The notes under the pieces are model-generated. The model was given only the letters and a program-made list of their open reading frames with translations, did not search any database and was not told the origin of the DNA. A DNA stretch of 64,000 nucleotides from contig NW_025955033.1 of assembly GCF_022376445.1 (NCBI RefSeq), forward strand, positions 1 through 64,000, given 5' to 3'. The translations under genes and the position numbers were made by a program. Below, one piece after another: positions 1 through 12,079 of this stretch; position 1 is the stretch's first letter, and each line of letters begins with the position of its first letter. The stretch is from Fomitopsis serialis (lineage: Eukaryota; Basidiomycota; Agaricomycetes; Polyporales; Fomitopsidaceae).

Positions 1-709
1 CATTTCAGTATTGGGTATATCACAGGTGGGTCTATGAAGCTGGTATCATTACACATGGTGCATTGCCATACATGGCAGGGCATATGGTACCCAATTTCCA
101 TGATTGGTATATTATTGAGAGAGTAGTATCATGAGAGCAATATAATGGCTGATCCAATTATAGTAGCACATTACACATATGCATATAACCCAATATTTGG
201 TCAGTCATAGAACCAAAATCAAATTTATCTCAACATTCATGTGTTCATCTCACATGAGATTTATGCATGGAGAGCATGACCCTTGAAAGTAGGCATTACT
301 AAAATACACAGGAAAGGCAACACTAATTCCATGTGTGAGAGCAAGCAAGACAACAGTAACTGGGTGTGACTGTCCCAGGTGCAGATGACGCCCAAAGGGC
401 AATCACGTGAGGTAGGTACACAAAATAGATCAACTATTTATATCCCCTGACGTCCCCTTATCTCTTCCAGGTACAATCTCAGCTGAGCTTGTGAGCTTGC
501 CAAGAATTGTGTGCTCCAACACCATGTGCAAGTCTGGTTTGTCATCTGTGCTCTACACAGACAGTCTCCTAGAAATATAGCAATGAATACAAGATGCGTG
601 TACATGGTGGGCTACTTATTCAATTGGAATGTTGCTCATGATTGGGCACCGGTTACACAGCCTACCAGGCTATGTGTAATGTTTGGGCCATCAGATGGCA
701 GCTAAATAG
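1..709 (+). repeat. 3' end of a 5.1 kb repeat unit (copy 0)
   Basis: This stretch resembles about 5,360-5,865, the last part of the next unit. Shared blocks include the run around ACACATGGTGCATTG near 50 and near 5,412, and the CTACACAGACAGT/CTTCACAGACAGT block near 552 and 5,710. It is followed directly by the start of the next copy, so the two lie head to tail. No convincing gene is present. I count only five CG dinucleotides in the first 720 bases, far fewer than base composition would predict. Confidence 0.6.
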
Positions 710-3700
710 TTACAATCCCTGAGGTATGAAGGTATTGTTCTTATGATGGACGGGCCTGAAACACTTCCAGTGGCACCCGATGTGGCAGTTTTTTCCCACG
801 GGTACAGTCATTTGCCCCCAGCTTACCATGTAGAGTTAACATTTGTTATGGTCAGTTAGCGGAGTTCAAAATTTTCAGACTCCCAGACAACACGACTTGC
901 ACCAACACCACCAAACAAATGCTGTGGCTCAGTGCTTTGTCCTGGGGTGAGGGCCCAAGAAATGCTTCGAGTGGCGCCCAATATGGCAACTGGTGAGCAT
1001 ATCATGTGACAGGCAGCCAGGCAGCTCACTGCTAGTGCTCACACTTATAGGCTGCCCCATAGCCCTAGTTAATAACATTTTTGAATGGAATTAATATACT
1101 GATCTGATAGCCCTTCATTCAGAGAGTATACACTATCATTATTGAGTAGCTAGAGTGGCTGGCTGGTCCAGAATATGCAAAATAAGAAAATCCACATGTG
1201 CCTCTGCAGATGTCAAAGTGCCTATTTGTGCCTCAGATGTGTTCCATATGTCTGTAATGACATACATATGTGATTCAGACACTGTACAACTCAGTGGGTG
1301 CTGCACTGCAGCCAAAATCAGCCACAATGAGCCATTTGACCCTCTTTTCACATGTTGTAGTCCATGTACATGGTGTAGTGATGTCTACAATAATCCCAAG
1401 CACTCACATTCTCCTATTGGGTGCTTCTGTATATTTGACAGATTTTCTGCATTTTTGTGAGCTCTGTGGGCACCACATCTTGTCCTACTTCCTCTTTGAG
1501 CAGGACACCTACTCTATATGGTAGTTGTGGCATGTAGCTGGCATATAGACACAATCTGGGGATATATAATGGCCATCCATACATATGTAGTCATACTACT
1601 ATGATGTCAGGCTTTGTATGCTGCAGAGACACTGTCTGAAGTGTGATCATAGGCTTATATGAGCTCACTGAATGTGAATCTCACCGTGTTATTGAGTATA
1701 CTGCCCTAGTTGATGCAACAATTGTATCATGGAAGGCTATAAGGATTTGACCTCATTCATTCTGAATATCTTCTGAATATTCCGCTTTTTTCAAGTCTAT
1801 ACAAGTCCTCTTGACACAGTAACAGTCTGCACTAACACCACTTACTAAGCACTCATTAAGCGCCCATTGCCGAAGCTGACTTGTATACAACTGCAGCCCT
1901 GCATTTGTCTGCAACTCAGGTCACCCAAAAGGGATTTTGGAGCAATGTCATTGCTTGAACCACTGGCAAACCTTGCCTTCTAAGGGAATCATTCAATCTC
2001 AGCTCCCCATGCCGAGTTTTTTGATGGCTTGCCCAATGTGGTCAGCAGCACTGTCTAGACTCTTACTAGAGCACATTAAATGTGGAGAAATCTTGGAATA
2101 TTGACCATCATGGAATGCTCCTTGCACACAAGTATGGAGGTCCAAATTAGGTATCCCAGTGCTTGTTCACAGTACTGACCAAGGCAAGTGATGCAGAAGC
2201 ATATGTATAAATGTTGTTTTGCATTTACTGCCCTTACTGGACAGTCCTACAGGCTGACAATCTTATGCAGGGGTCTATGGCTACCAGATATGAAAAATCA
2301 CCATATATGGTAGATCCCTTGCCTGTTTGGGAAGTTGATGATAGATCACCTTTACAGTGTTGCATAAATGGCCGGAAAATGAGCAGAATATTAGATAACA
2401 CTATGGTCCCATTGTGGGTTGACAGGACTTATGTGTGATGCTGAGTACTTGTGGATGAGATGGAAAGGGATAGCAGAAACACAGAGTCTGGTGCAATAGG
2501 CTCAGCCACATGCCATGTGAGGTTCACTCGTCCACAGGTCAAAATTTTGGCCTGTGGACAAGTCATCTTGCAGTGTAGTCTCCCAGACTCCACTGGAATA
2601 TGCTGTTTAAGGGAATTAGCCTCTGACTGGCCTTACTGTATTTGGTCAAAGACTCTCAAGTCCATGTATCTGCTGTACTGTAGCCTTCACAAATACAACA
2701 AATATCCTAAATATTCTCTCTGATAGGTATGGTGTCATAGAGTCTGTAGCTGCTGTGACTTGCCCATCAACTTCAGTGGTTATGGCACAATTCACAAAAC
2801 TCAAAAACCCACATATGCCTGTGTACACATGAGAGTGCACTGCTTTTAACCTTCAAAGTGACTCTATCAAAGCCTGTAGACTGCCCATTGATTCTCTGAC
2901 ATCTGGGATCTGCTATATAGGGAAGCTGGCCTTCCAAAAATGGCAGTTTCCATTCAGCTGCTCAGTCTGGGCTCAGAAAATGCTGATGAAATCTGGAAAT
3001 ATTATGTACAGTTGAATTAATCCATGATGCCTGCTGTATGTAAGAAATTGATCCTGTATAGAGCCCTCAGAGTCTATAACCAGCATGCCTTGCCTATATA
3101 TTCATGCTCCAGAAAAGAGAACCTCTGTGGACAATTGCAAAGTGACTCCAAATATGAATAGGTTGTTGTCTCTGAAACACATTTGATATGACCTGTATAG
3201 ACCATGCACATAGTCCACACAGCATGAGTGTGTCTGGAATGTGCACAGCACTGCTATGAATGGGGAAATATTGTCATAACAAACCTGTGTTGACTTCCCA
3301 CAACTGAATGACCATGTATTGAGGTTCCCTCTACTTTGAATATGCTTAGGGATATTTCACAGATCTCCTAGAACATTATCCGATTTTCTGGCACTTTTTT
3401 GAGCCCCAAACGAGTCAGTTTTGCTGCAGAAACAGTGTACACTTACATCACTTACTAAGCGCTCAAATAAGCGCCCATTGCCGAAGCAGTGTCGTTGACA
3501 GGCCAGAATTCCGGCCTGTTGATGACTCCGGTCACTCAAAAGGGATTTTGGAACATTCCCATTGGCTGGGATGCTGACAAACATTCCCTTTTAAAGTAAT
3601 TCTTCAATCTCAGCTCTTCATGCCGAATTTTTTGATGGCTACTAACTGAGCTCTTGCTAGAGCCCCATTAAATGCGCAAAAATACCCAAATAAATACCCA

Positions 3701-5865
3701 AATATTCCATGGGATGCTTCAGGATACTGATGGGGGTGTCCAGATTAGGTATCTTTGAGAGTACTGACCATGATAAGTGGTACTGAGGCATATGAGCAGA
3801 TCTTGGTAAGCATGTTTACTAGAGAGCTCCACAGGTATGAGGAGAGTCTTTGAAGCAGACATGAAAACCTGCCATATATGGTTAGTCTCCTGCCCATTTT
3901 AGGAAGTTGACCATTGATGGCCTCTGCAGTACTGAATAATAGCAGGAAAATCAGAGAGAAATCCAGGAGTACTATACATTCATATTGTGCTCACTATTGA
4001 GGCTCATATGTGGCAAAAAACCTATGATAGTGCAGAGTTTCCCATGCATGGCCTGATATAAGCCACTCTTTCAGTGAGTCTTTGTATGTCTTGTAACCAC
4101 CAGTATCACCTGGAATTGTCAGGAACTGGCAACTCCAAACAGGATCCTAAGCTGTTGTGTTTAGTTCAACAGCTCAACAGGCCCTGAACATGCAGGCTGC
4201 CAAACTTTGGAGCAGAGTTTGAATGCCAGCCATAAACTCATCAGTGACACTGTATTTGCTGTGCTGTGGCCTCCAAAAATGAAAAAAGCTGATTGGGTAT
4301 ATTCTCAGTTACATATATGCTGTGTTATAGAGTCTGTACATAGTATGCCTTCCCATACTTCCATATAAATATAGCACCATCCAACAAAGAACAATAAAAA
4401 GCACATGCCTCACACTCATTCTTTGACATTGTTTGTGTTTCCTGTGATGCTTACCAATTACCTATGAATTGTGTGAATACTATGTAGTAGCTGACCTGGA
4501 AAGTTTGAATTAGTTGTTGAGTCTGGGCTCAGAAAATGCAGACAAAACAAGGAAATGTTATGTATGATTCCCACCTTGTACTACTTGCTGTAACTAGTAA
4601 TTGGCTTCTCAGCCCCTTATGTGGACCATGATCACTCAACAGTGAATACCTGCAGCACAAAGGTACCATTCAATGCTGGAAACACTCATAACATTGACTT
4701 TGCTTTGCATGTCCCTTGTATAATGGCATAGCCATCACAAATATGGGTTCCAGAATTTGTTCACACTGTACTGTGCACTTGCTACTCTTACTAGAGAACT
4801 GTATACACTACCAGTGTCATGAGGTGAGCAACTAGACATGCAGACTTACCATACATCCCAGCCCTTCATAGTTGCTGCAGTGCTGGAGAAATGGTGGAGA
4901 ATGAGATGACATCAACTCTATTCTCTCATGTGATGATTGCTTGGAGCATATCGTTGAACCTCTACCATCATATTATAGGCTGATGGGTTACCAGGTCCTA
5001 TTGTTCAAGTTATGCAATGAGCCTTGGGTGATATAATTGGCAGCTCTGGGCTTGTTCATATGGGCAGGGAATGATTGTACCATGTATTGATGATGTCTAT
5101 TTGTACAATGTCTACTGTCACTCAGACTTCCACTAGGCAACCAGCAACAGACCATGATTATAGTGGACTTCTAGGCAAATATCTGACTGTCCTTTTCTAG
5201 ATCTCTAGTCAATAATAAGTGACTTTGGATTACTCTCATTGGGAGCAACATTTCCCTTCACATGTTATCATAAAATGTCAGCTACTCATGCTGGATTCTT
5301 TGATGATATATGGAAAGTCACACAATAACACCATAGACCCAGGAGTGAACACATGTGCCATTTTAACAGTGTTGTATATATCATGGGAGGGTCCAAGAAG
5401 CAGGCATTATTACACATGGTGCATTGTGGTAATATCTGGTGGAGTACCTGCCATTCCAAATACACAGTAGAGAATCTGTGTATATTGAGAGGGTGGTTGA
5501 ACAAGAGCAATATGGTGGTGAATCATGCATGCATACAAAAGAAGTAAGTGTCAGCCAGCAGATGAAACCAAAAGTTATCTCACAGAGGTTGAAAACCTTT
5601 GTGTTCATTGGACTTATGACTGGATACCATGACCGTTGAGCAGGCATTACTGGATTACTGAGCAAAGGCAATAATGATTCCATGTGCAAGTCTCAGTGTA
5701 AGTATGTGCTCTTCACAGACAGTTTCCTATGAATATAGCATTGACACACAACACATGGTGGCTTACTTGCTCAATTGTAATATTGCTCATGATGGAGCAC
5801 TGAAATCAACAATGTAGATAACCAGGATGCATAGAGTATTTGGGCTGTCAGGCAGCAACTAGACA
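710..5865 (+). repeat. Complete copy (A) of the 5.1 kb repeat unit
   Basis: The unit starts at TTACAATCCCTGAGG, the same start as the copies at 9,237 (plus) and 22,724 (minus). It can be followed through shared landmarks: the CTTACTAAGC modules near 1,840 and 3,450, a decayed version of the 40-bp palindrome near 3,489-3,528, and the blocks at 3,720-4,400 that match the inverted copy at 19,500-20,200. No long reading frame or recognisable protein is present. It is strongly CpG-depleted. It could be a non-autonomous or very old element, or a satellite-like unit; the class is unknown. Confidence 0.6.
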
Positions 5866-5939
5866 GTGAAAATGGGAAATAATGAATTCTTCACACCTCA
5901 ATGTGTCTAAACCAATGGGATTGTACTGCCAGCTATGGC

Positions 5940-6090
5940 CCTCTCCCCAGAAAGTAGTGTGGGTGTACCCATGGGTGTCTGAGGGCATACCCATACCCAT
6001 ACCCACATGGGTTGCATACCCATGGCATGAGTATGGGTTTTGCATGGGTATCATGGGTACCCTTGGGTATGGGTACTATCATGAGTAGAT
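5940..6090. repeat. CATGGGTA/TACCCATG low-complexity block
   Basis: Repeated and partly palindromic words built from TACCCA and TGGGTA, ending in GGGTACCCTTGGGTATGGG. It aligns by eye with the CpG-containing block at 9,150-9,236, which has TACCCG where this has TACCCA. It therefore looks like the CpG-decayed form of the same sequence. Small reading frames here are not genes. Confidence 0.6.
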
Positions 6091-7080
6091 CTATGTGCAG
6101 TTCATGGTACTTATACTTGCTGGGGAGTGGGCCATGTATGGCAATACGGTCCCAGTTGTGTTGTCTGTGTCTTTTATTTTCTGATTCATCAAATTATCAC
6201 TTCAATCTCACTTATCAATGATTATATGTATTATGTATTGATACATACTAGTCTGTGAGACTAACTTCTGTGCTTGACTAGACCAAGTAGTTGTCAAGCT
6301 TTAACAATAATACTAACCTTGCACAAGCCAAATGTTATTCATCAGGGAGTATCATAGTAGTAACAGAGATGTTTACATTCATATGGCTCAGCTCATCATC
6401 CTCAATGTGGTAACACAAAGCCTGAGTCCTAAGTGTCCTAGACAATCCAGAACCTTTCCAAAAAATTGTATTGATTCTAGGTAGCTATGCCAATATTGCT
6501 ATACAGCCATTACCCAATGATATGTGCAGTTGCACAGTTGTTCTTGCCTAACTGTAGCTAAGCTGTCCTGTTATACCATGTCTGGGATATAATGTACTGT
6601 CTTAAACACTGAACAATGATACCACCTCAAACTGGCAGATTTTCTATTATGTAATCTGTGTAGAGCATGCTGATGAATGAATAATGATAATTATTAGAGT
6701 TCATTGTACCATTTGAGCTGGGTAGGGAGTCATATACTTCCCTACAAATTGTTACTATACTGGCCTAGACCTTCCCAATGTCAAAGTCTGTTCAGGTTAA
6801 GTTTGGTACATTCATGATCCTTGTTCCTGAATTTTAGCTCATGCTGTGGAAAAACAGTAAGTCACATGGTCAAGATACAGTATACTGGAATTGTCATCTG
6901 TATTCCTCCTCATCACTTGTCCCAACATCATTCCATAGCATGTCACTGTCACTACAGACATATGTAACAAGTTACTAGCACTGGCAACAATCTGCTAAAT
7001 GGATTAGGTGAGCACATCATGTTTGTGCCTCACAATTTATATGGTGTACGATCTATAGCAAAAATAAAACCACCCACATA
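6091..7080. other. Gene-free AT-rich, CpG-poor stretch
   Basis: I see no reading frame of useful length, no RNA gene and no clear repeat boundary. The base composition matches the neighbouring decayed repeats. Confidence 0.5.
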
Positions 7081-7215
7081 ATACTAGACTCCATACTTAT
7101 CACAGTTTGCACTCACCACCCACATAATTATTCATGCCGCCACCCACATCATTTCATTGTTTGCGCCACCACCCACATCATTGTTTGCACCGCCACCCAC
7201 ATAATTGTTTAGTAT
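7080..7215. repeat. Short tandem repeat, CCACCCACAT-ATTGTTT units
   Basis: About four imperfect copies of a roughly 22-28 bp unit built from CACCACCCACATCATTGTTT. Units vary at single bases and lie directly downstream (on the minus strand) of the decayed coding region that follows. Confidence 0.6.
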
Positions 7216-7244
7216 CTACTCCAGCATTGAACTATATTCAGTTG

Positions 7245-8602
7245 TTAACATCTGCTTCCATCCCTTCTCCATACTCCTCCACTGCCTGTTCCTGAGTGAT
7301 CATCTGCGCCTTGTACTTCCGCCAGGTTGATGCAAGTCATGTGCTGCTGATGAAGCTCAAGCCCTGCTGGAAGAAGGGTCATATCATCACCTCTCTTGAT
7401 GTAATACTCTCCCCAGCCCCAGCTATCCCCCTCAGCTCCTGATCCCATTGCCCCGCGGTGATCCATGTGGGGAAACCCATTTGCTGTGAGCCACTCCTCA
7501 TAGTTGCCAAGCACCTCGACTGGGAGTAGGGCGCACATCTTGCTGAAGCTCAGCGCAAATGCCAAGCAAACATCAAGCTCGTGCCTTTGCAGAAATTGCT
7601 CACTGCACTTTGGTCCCTTGACATTGCACGCCCAATCCAATGTCACTCCATTGCGGGACCCTGCACAATAGCCAGACAGGACAAGCTTGCCTGGATCCTC
7701 TTTTTAATGAGGGTTATGAGCCTGCTGTGACTGAGGAAAATCTAGGATTAATGGCTCACCCGGATATCGCGCTTCAGCATACAATCTTTGGTAATTGTCT
7801 TGTTGACTCATTCGTGAATCTGAGGATCCTTGCAGAAATCCCAGACAACAACTAGAACGAGGTCACCAGTTTTTTGTCGTGCACCATCACACCCTCATCT
7901 GCTGGAATGATGAGCTTGAGGTTGCGCTCATCAAGAATATGCATCAGCAGGCACTCGCTGTGCTTCTGTGAGTGCGTGTTAGCTGTTTTTGTGCTTGGAG
8001 GTCCTGCATTACCTGCTCACCCCTCATGTATCTGCCAGCGGCTCTTTCTCAACCCAGTGTCTCCAGCCCTCTTGGCTCTCCTTATTCTCGCAAATCCAAT
8101 GGTCCTTCAGCGGGTATTCTGAGCCAGTCTCAAGCTTTTTGAGTGCATGCAGCTTGGTCATTGCCTCAAGGGCCTGTACTTTAGTGGCCTCGGTGGGCTC
8201 CTTGAGCCCAAGCTTCTCAGTCACTTGCTTTCACAGTTTGCGGAGCGACATGACCTTTGCCTCCCAGTGCTCCAATGCCCTCTGGAGTGGTGCTGGGAGC
8301 TTTTCATGAGTGGGCCCAGAAGACTGCCACATGAACTCCGAGAGCGGTGCACTGGCACTAAGTTCTGCAGGACCACCTTGTGTCTGCTTGACAAGTTCCT
8401 CTTCTAGCTTAGTTCGATGTGCAGGGTCCCATGATAGCTCAACCAAGCGAAAAGTGGGTGTTTGCACAAATTGCATGCAGAACACAAGAAATGCCTCCTT
8501 GCGAGCAGTGGCCTGAGTGGGGGACACTTTACTGTGCAGCATGATCGCAAAGCTGAGAAAAAGCTTCGGTAAGTGCATACAACAAGCATCCATGTGGCAC
8601 AC
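7245..8602 (-). pseudogene. Decayed coding region, family unknown
   Basis: Several minus-strand open stretches succeed one another in compatible order: about 8,602-8,231, 8,224-8,024, then around 7,945-7,860 and 7,646-7,245. They are separated by stops and frame changes. The peptides look protein-like (for example DERNLKLIIPADEGVMV near 7,900, and a charged segment with KQTQGGPAELSASAP near 8,370) rather than random. I do not recognise the family. The region is probably the remains of one multi-exon gene or transposon gene in a decayed repeat block. Confidence 0.35.
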
Positions 8603-9149
8603 CTAAGCAGAGAGAGAGCAAAGACCTACTGCGAGTCTGCAGGTAGGCGAGGACTCAGAGGTGCGAGGTGAGGTGCGAGCAGAGGCATGGGAAAATTGCC
8701 AGCCAAGCGCGCTGCGGGTCTCAGTGGATTCTCACTCCCACCTTGCTTGCACCCCACCAAAGCCACAGGAGCTCTGCTGCTTTGTTCGACTTCTACTACG
8801 CCTCTCGACTCTCCCGCACCCTCGCTTTTCGTCGCACCCTTGCTGCCTGCCCACGCACCCTTACCTTGTCCTCGCACCCAGCCCCTCACCTGCTCTCACA
8901 CCCTCGCGAAGTTGCCTGCCACGTGCAATGCTCATGTGCAGTCAGCTGCAGCATCGAGTCTGCCTGCAGTGGTCTGGGGCATTGCTCTGCCCCCCTGGGG
9001 CAAGTGACGACCTTGCACTGCAGCTGACTCTCGCCAATGTGCTGCACCCAACAGCCACGCGGCTGCCTGGAGTCGCACCCCCATCTTGGTGCTCCCAGAG
9101 CGCGCCGGCCGACCTTGCAGCTCCTTCGCCCTCGCCCTCTAGCTAGTGG
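8603..9149. other. Gene-free, moderately GC-rich stretch with CTCGCACCC words
   Basis: The words CTCGCACCC, CCCACGCACCC and CTCACACCCTCGC recur between 8,810 and 8,920. Reading frames on both strands overlap each other and show no protein character. CpG is less depleted than in the flanks. Confidence 0.4.
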
Positions 9150-9236
9150 TGCAGAGCACGGGTACACGCGCGGGTGTCCCGAGGTGTACCCGTACCCGTA
9201 CCCGGGCGGGTACGGACCCATGACAGTGGGTACGGG
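9150..9236. repeat. TACCCG/CGGGTA hexamer block
   Basis: Contains GTACCCGTACCCGTACCCGG and its complement-like GGGCGGGTACGG, ending at the outer edge of the inverted-repeat arm. It is the CpG-preserved counterpart of the block at 5,940-6,090. Confidence 0.65.
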
Positions 9237-10370
9237 TTACGATCCCTGAGGTACAAAGGTATCGTTCTTATGATGGACCACCATGAAACACCTTAGTGAT
9301 TTCTCCAGAATGGCAGTTTGTTCCCACAGTGCATGTGACTTGCAGCCACCCCGATAAGCAGAGATAAGTAACTGTTAGTATGGGCTGCTTATCTGAGTCT
9401 GAAATTTCAGACTCCCAGATGACACGTTGCACCAAGAGACACAAACAAATGCAGTGGTTAAGCACTGTGTTATGAATATGAGGCCCATGAATAGCCTTAG
9501 CAGTTCCCCCAATAAGGAAACTGGTGAACATATCATGTGACTGGCAGCTGGTGCTGGAAGCACTCACACACTGTAGGGGCTATATAGTCTCAGCTAGTAA
9601 CAAATCATAGTATACATAGTATGCTCATCTGATAGCCCTTCATTCAGAGAGTATACAGAAATTCTATTGAGTATATACAGTGGCTGACTAACCCAGGAAA
9701 TGCAAAATAAAAAAATGCACATGTGCCTCTGCAGATTCAAAGTGATTGTTTATGACTCAAATATGTTCTATGTGTACACTGCAATGTATATGTGTGGTTT
9801 AGACACTGTGGACTGCTCAGTAGCTTCTATAATATAGGTAAGAAGGACTATAATGGGTAATCTGAGCATCTTTTACCATATTATGACCCCTGTATACAAT
9901 GTAATGGTGACCAATGCTGCTCAAAGCCATCATACACTTGTCTTTGATGCATCTCTATATTGTATAGATTTGGGGCATTTTTATGAACCCTACATGTCCC
10001 TGTTTGTGTTGGATTCTTCTTTGGGAAGGTCAGATACTCCATATGGCAATTATCCAGCCACTGGTTTCTCTTGCACATACACACAGACTAGGTATACATA
10101 TATGCATCTTTTCTTACACTATCATCCTATGGGGATGTCCACTACATGAGTAGTTCCTAGAGTGAAGTAGCAGGCTTATATAAATAAGATCACTGGTGCC
10201 ACAGCAACCATCTTACCAGGTTATTGAGAATGCCATCGTATCTGATGTCAAAATCATGTCATAGACAGCTTAAATCATATTACCTGGGCCATTTCCAATA
10301 TTCTCTCATTTTTCCACTTTTTCCTGGGTCTAAACAAGCCCATTTAAGTGCAGTAACAGTCCGCTCTTAC

Positions 10371-10460
10371 ATCGCTTACTAAGCGCCTGATAAGCGCCCA
10401 GATGCCGTTCGGAGGTGCATCTGTGCGGAAATTTGGCATGGTTGCACCTCCGAACGGCAC
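10371..10460. repeat. CpG-rich hairpin module in the left arm
   Basis: After ACATCGCTTACTAAGCGCC comes a stem of about 16 bp (GCCGTTCGGAGGTGCA with its complement TGCACCTCCGAACGGC) around a loop of about 24 bases, at roughly 10,403-10,458. The mirrored copy is at about 21,499-21,554. It stands out as CpG-rich inside CpG-poor DNA. Confidence 0.75.
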
Positions 10461-11552
10461 GAGAGGGATGCCGGGCCACTCTGATTGGTGCACCAAGCCC
10501 CTTTCTGCCCTAATCAGGCAGGCTGCCGAGGTTATGGGCTGAGTTTGAATCTCAGCCACAGGCTCATTGGTGGCACTGTATCTCCTGCAGTGTGACCTCG
10601 ATAAAATGCGGAAAATCCCCAAAATATTCTCTAGGATAGGTATGATGTCATAGAGTATATATAGCGGCTGTGTCTTGCCCATCAACTGCAGTGGTTATGG
10701 CACAATTCACACAACAAAAAAACACACATGTGCCTCTGTGCATGTCAGTGCATTTCTTTTCAGCTTCAAAGTGACTCTTTTGATGCCTGCAGACTGCCCA
10801 TAGATTGTGTATGTCATTATGACATTTGAAACTTGCCATAAAGGGTAGCTAACCTTCCCCAAATGGTAATTTTCATGCAGCTGCTCAGTCTGGGCTCAGA
10901 AAATGCAGATAAAACCAGGACATATTCTGGGCAATTGGACTCACTTGTACTACCTGCTGTATGTAAGACATTAATGCAGTATAGCACCCCCAGAGGCTAT
11001 GACTAGTATGACTTGCCTCAGACAACAGAAAAACACACATACCTCTGTAGACATGATTTAGTGGCATTTGACTGCAATACAATGACTGAAGTATGATCAA
11101 CTGGTTTAGAGATAGTAAGCTCACCCAATTGACCTTCATTCAGATAGTTTCCTGAGAGAAGTGGTTGAATGAGGAGCAAAATGCTAATATAAAAAACAGC
11201 AGTGACTCTGTGAATATGAATTTGTTCTGTTGGATCTGAAACACATGCCATATAACTTGTATTCCCATGTACATTGCTTCCAACACATTGATGTCTCTGG
11301 AACATGCACAGCAGTGCTATGAATGGAGAAGTATTGTCATAACATGCATATGTTAGTGTCCCAGTAATGAATGACCATATATGGAGGTCTTCTCTACTTG
11401 TCAATATGCTTAGAGATGCTCCAAAGATCTCCTGGAATATTATCCGATTTTCCTGCACTTTTCTGAGCCCAAAACAAGCCAGTTTTGCTGCAGTAACAGT
11501 GTGCACTTACATCGCTTACTAAGCGCTCAGTTAGGCGCCCACTGCCGAAGCA

Positions 11553-11592
11553 GAGTCGTCGACAGGCCGGAATTCCGGCCTGTCGACGACTC
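11553..11592. repeat. Perfect 40-bp palindrome
   Basis: The two 20-base halves, beginning GAGTCGTCGACAGGCC and meeting at GGAATTCC, are exact reverse complements. It sits after the conserved CTTACTAAGCGC and CACTGCCGAAGC words and before CCGGTCACTCAAAAGGG. The same palindrome is in the right arm at 20,365-20,404; copy A has a mutated version at 3,489-3,528. Confidence 0.9.
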
Positions 11593-11711
11593 CGGTCACT
11601 CAAAAGGGATTTTGGAGCACTCTCATTGGCTGAAATGCTGACAAATATTCCCTTTTAAAATAATATTTCAGTCTCAGCTCTTCATGCCGAGTTTTTTGAT
11701 GGCTTCAAGCA

Positions 11712-11719
11712 GCACTAAC
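11712..11719. repeat. 8-bp target-site duplication, left
   Basis: GCACTAAC precedes the element and is repeated at its other side. The uninterrupted site survives in the right arm at 20,238-20,245. Because the element ends could also be read as CAGG...CCTG, the duplication could be counted as 6 bp. Confidence 0.85.
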
Positions 11720-11750
11720 AGGCCCCAGGCGACTCCCCTAGGACCTTGTC
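11720..11750 (+). repeat. Left terminal inverted repeat of the P/hAT-like element
   Basis: Matches the reverse complement of 18,228-18,258 at 28 of 31 positions. It ends with GGACCTTGTC, which is also the core of the subterminal repeats. Confidence 0.85.
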
Positions 11751-11862
11751 AGATCGTAGCATTTTTTTGGCTGGGATTTCGGGCCGGACCTTGTCGTGGA
11801 TAGCATTTTTTGGGGCGGCGGATAGGCTTAAGCACCCGGAACCTTGTCACAGATAGCATTTC
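11741..11862 (+). repeat. Three subterminal direct repeats
   Basis: Three copies of a motif ACCTTGTC followed by 5-6 bases and TAGCATTT begin near 11,741, 11,786 and 11,838. A related direct copy (GAACCTTGTCGGATATAGGATTT region) is at 18,155-18,177. Such arrays are typical transposase-binding sites in DNA transposons; binding here is inferred. Confidence 0.65.
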
Positions 11863-12079
11863 GATCGCGTGATCTTGGTCGCACCACACCTCCGTTGGTC
11901 TTGGCTTCCATGGCGATACTGACCACCAGCGACCACGGTACGTTCGAATATGGTTAGTCTCCAGTACGCGCCACCCCTGGGCCACCGTGTTCAAGCCACA
12001 AAGTGGCCATAGTATTTAGCGAGTGTAGCGACAATAGTATGTTTGTTTTCTTGTCTTCACTCCCTGCCCCTTTCTCGAC

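Larger units (their letters stand above)
9237..11719 (+). repeat. Left arm of the large inverted repeat (outer part, copy B)
   Basis: This sequence is repeated almost base for base, inverted, at 20,238-22,724: positions sum to 31,957 from 9,268 to 11,719. Differences seen are few: a 4-bp indel near 9,254, single bases near 9,307 and 9,553. It is also a diverged copy of the 5.1 kb unit at 710. The arm is cut at 11,719 by a transposon and resumes at 18,259. Confidence 0.9.

Noticed and set aside
5848..6221. Open stretches rich in Gly, Tyr, Met and His around the CATGGGTA block
   Set aside because: Products of a simple repeat read in different frames on both strands.
8661..9221. 161- and 111-codon overlapping open stretches
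   Set aside because: Overlap each other on opposite strands and derive from repetitive CTCGCACCC and TACCCG words.
11553..11592. The palindrome as a bacterial-type terminator or a CRISPR repeat
   Set aside because: Eukaryotic context, no U-tract use expected, only one copy per repeat unit and no spacer array.
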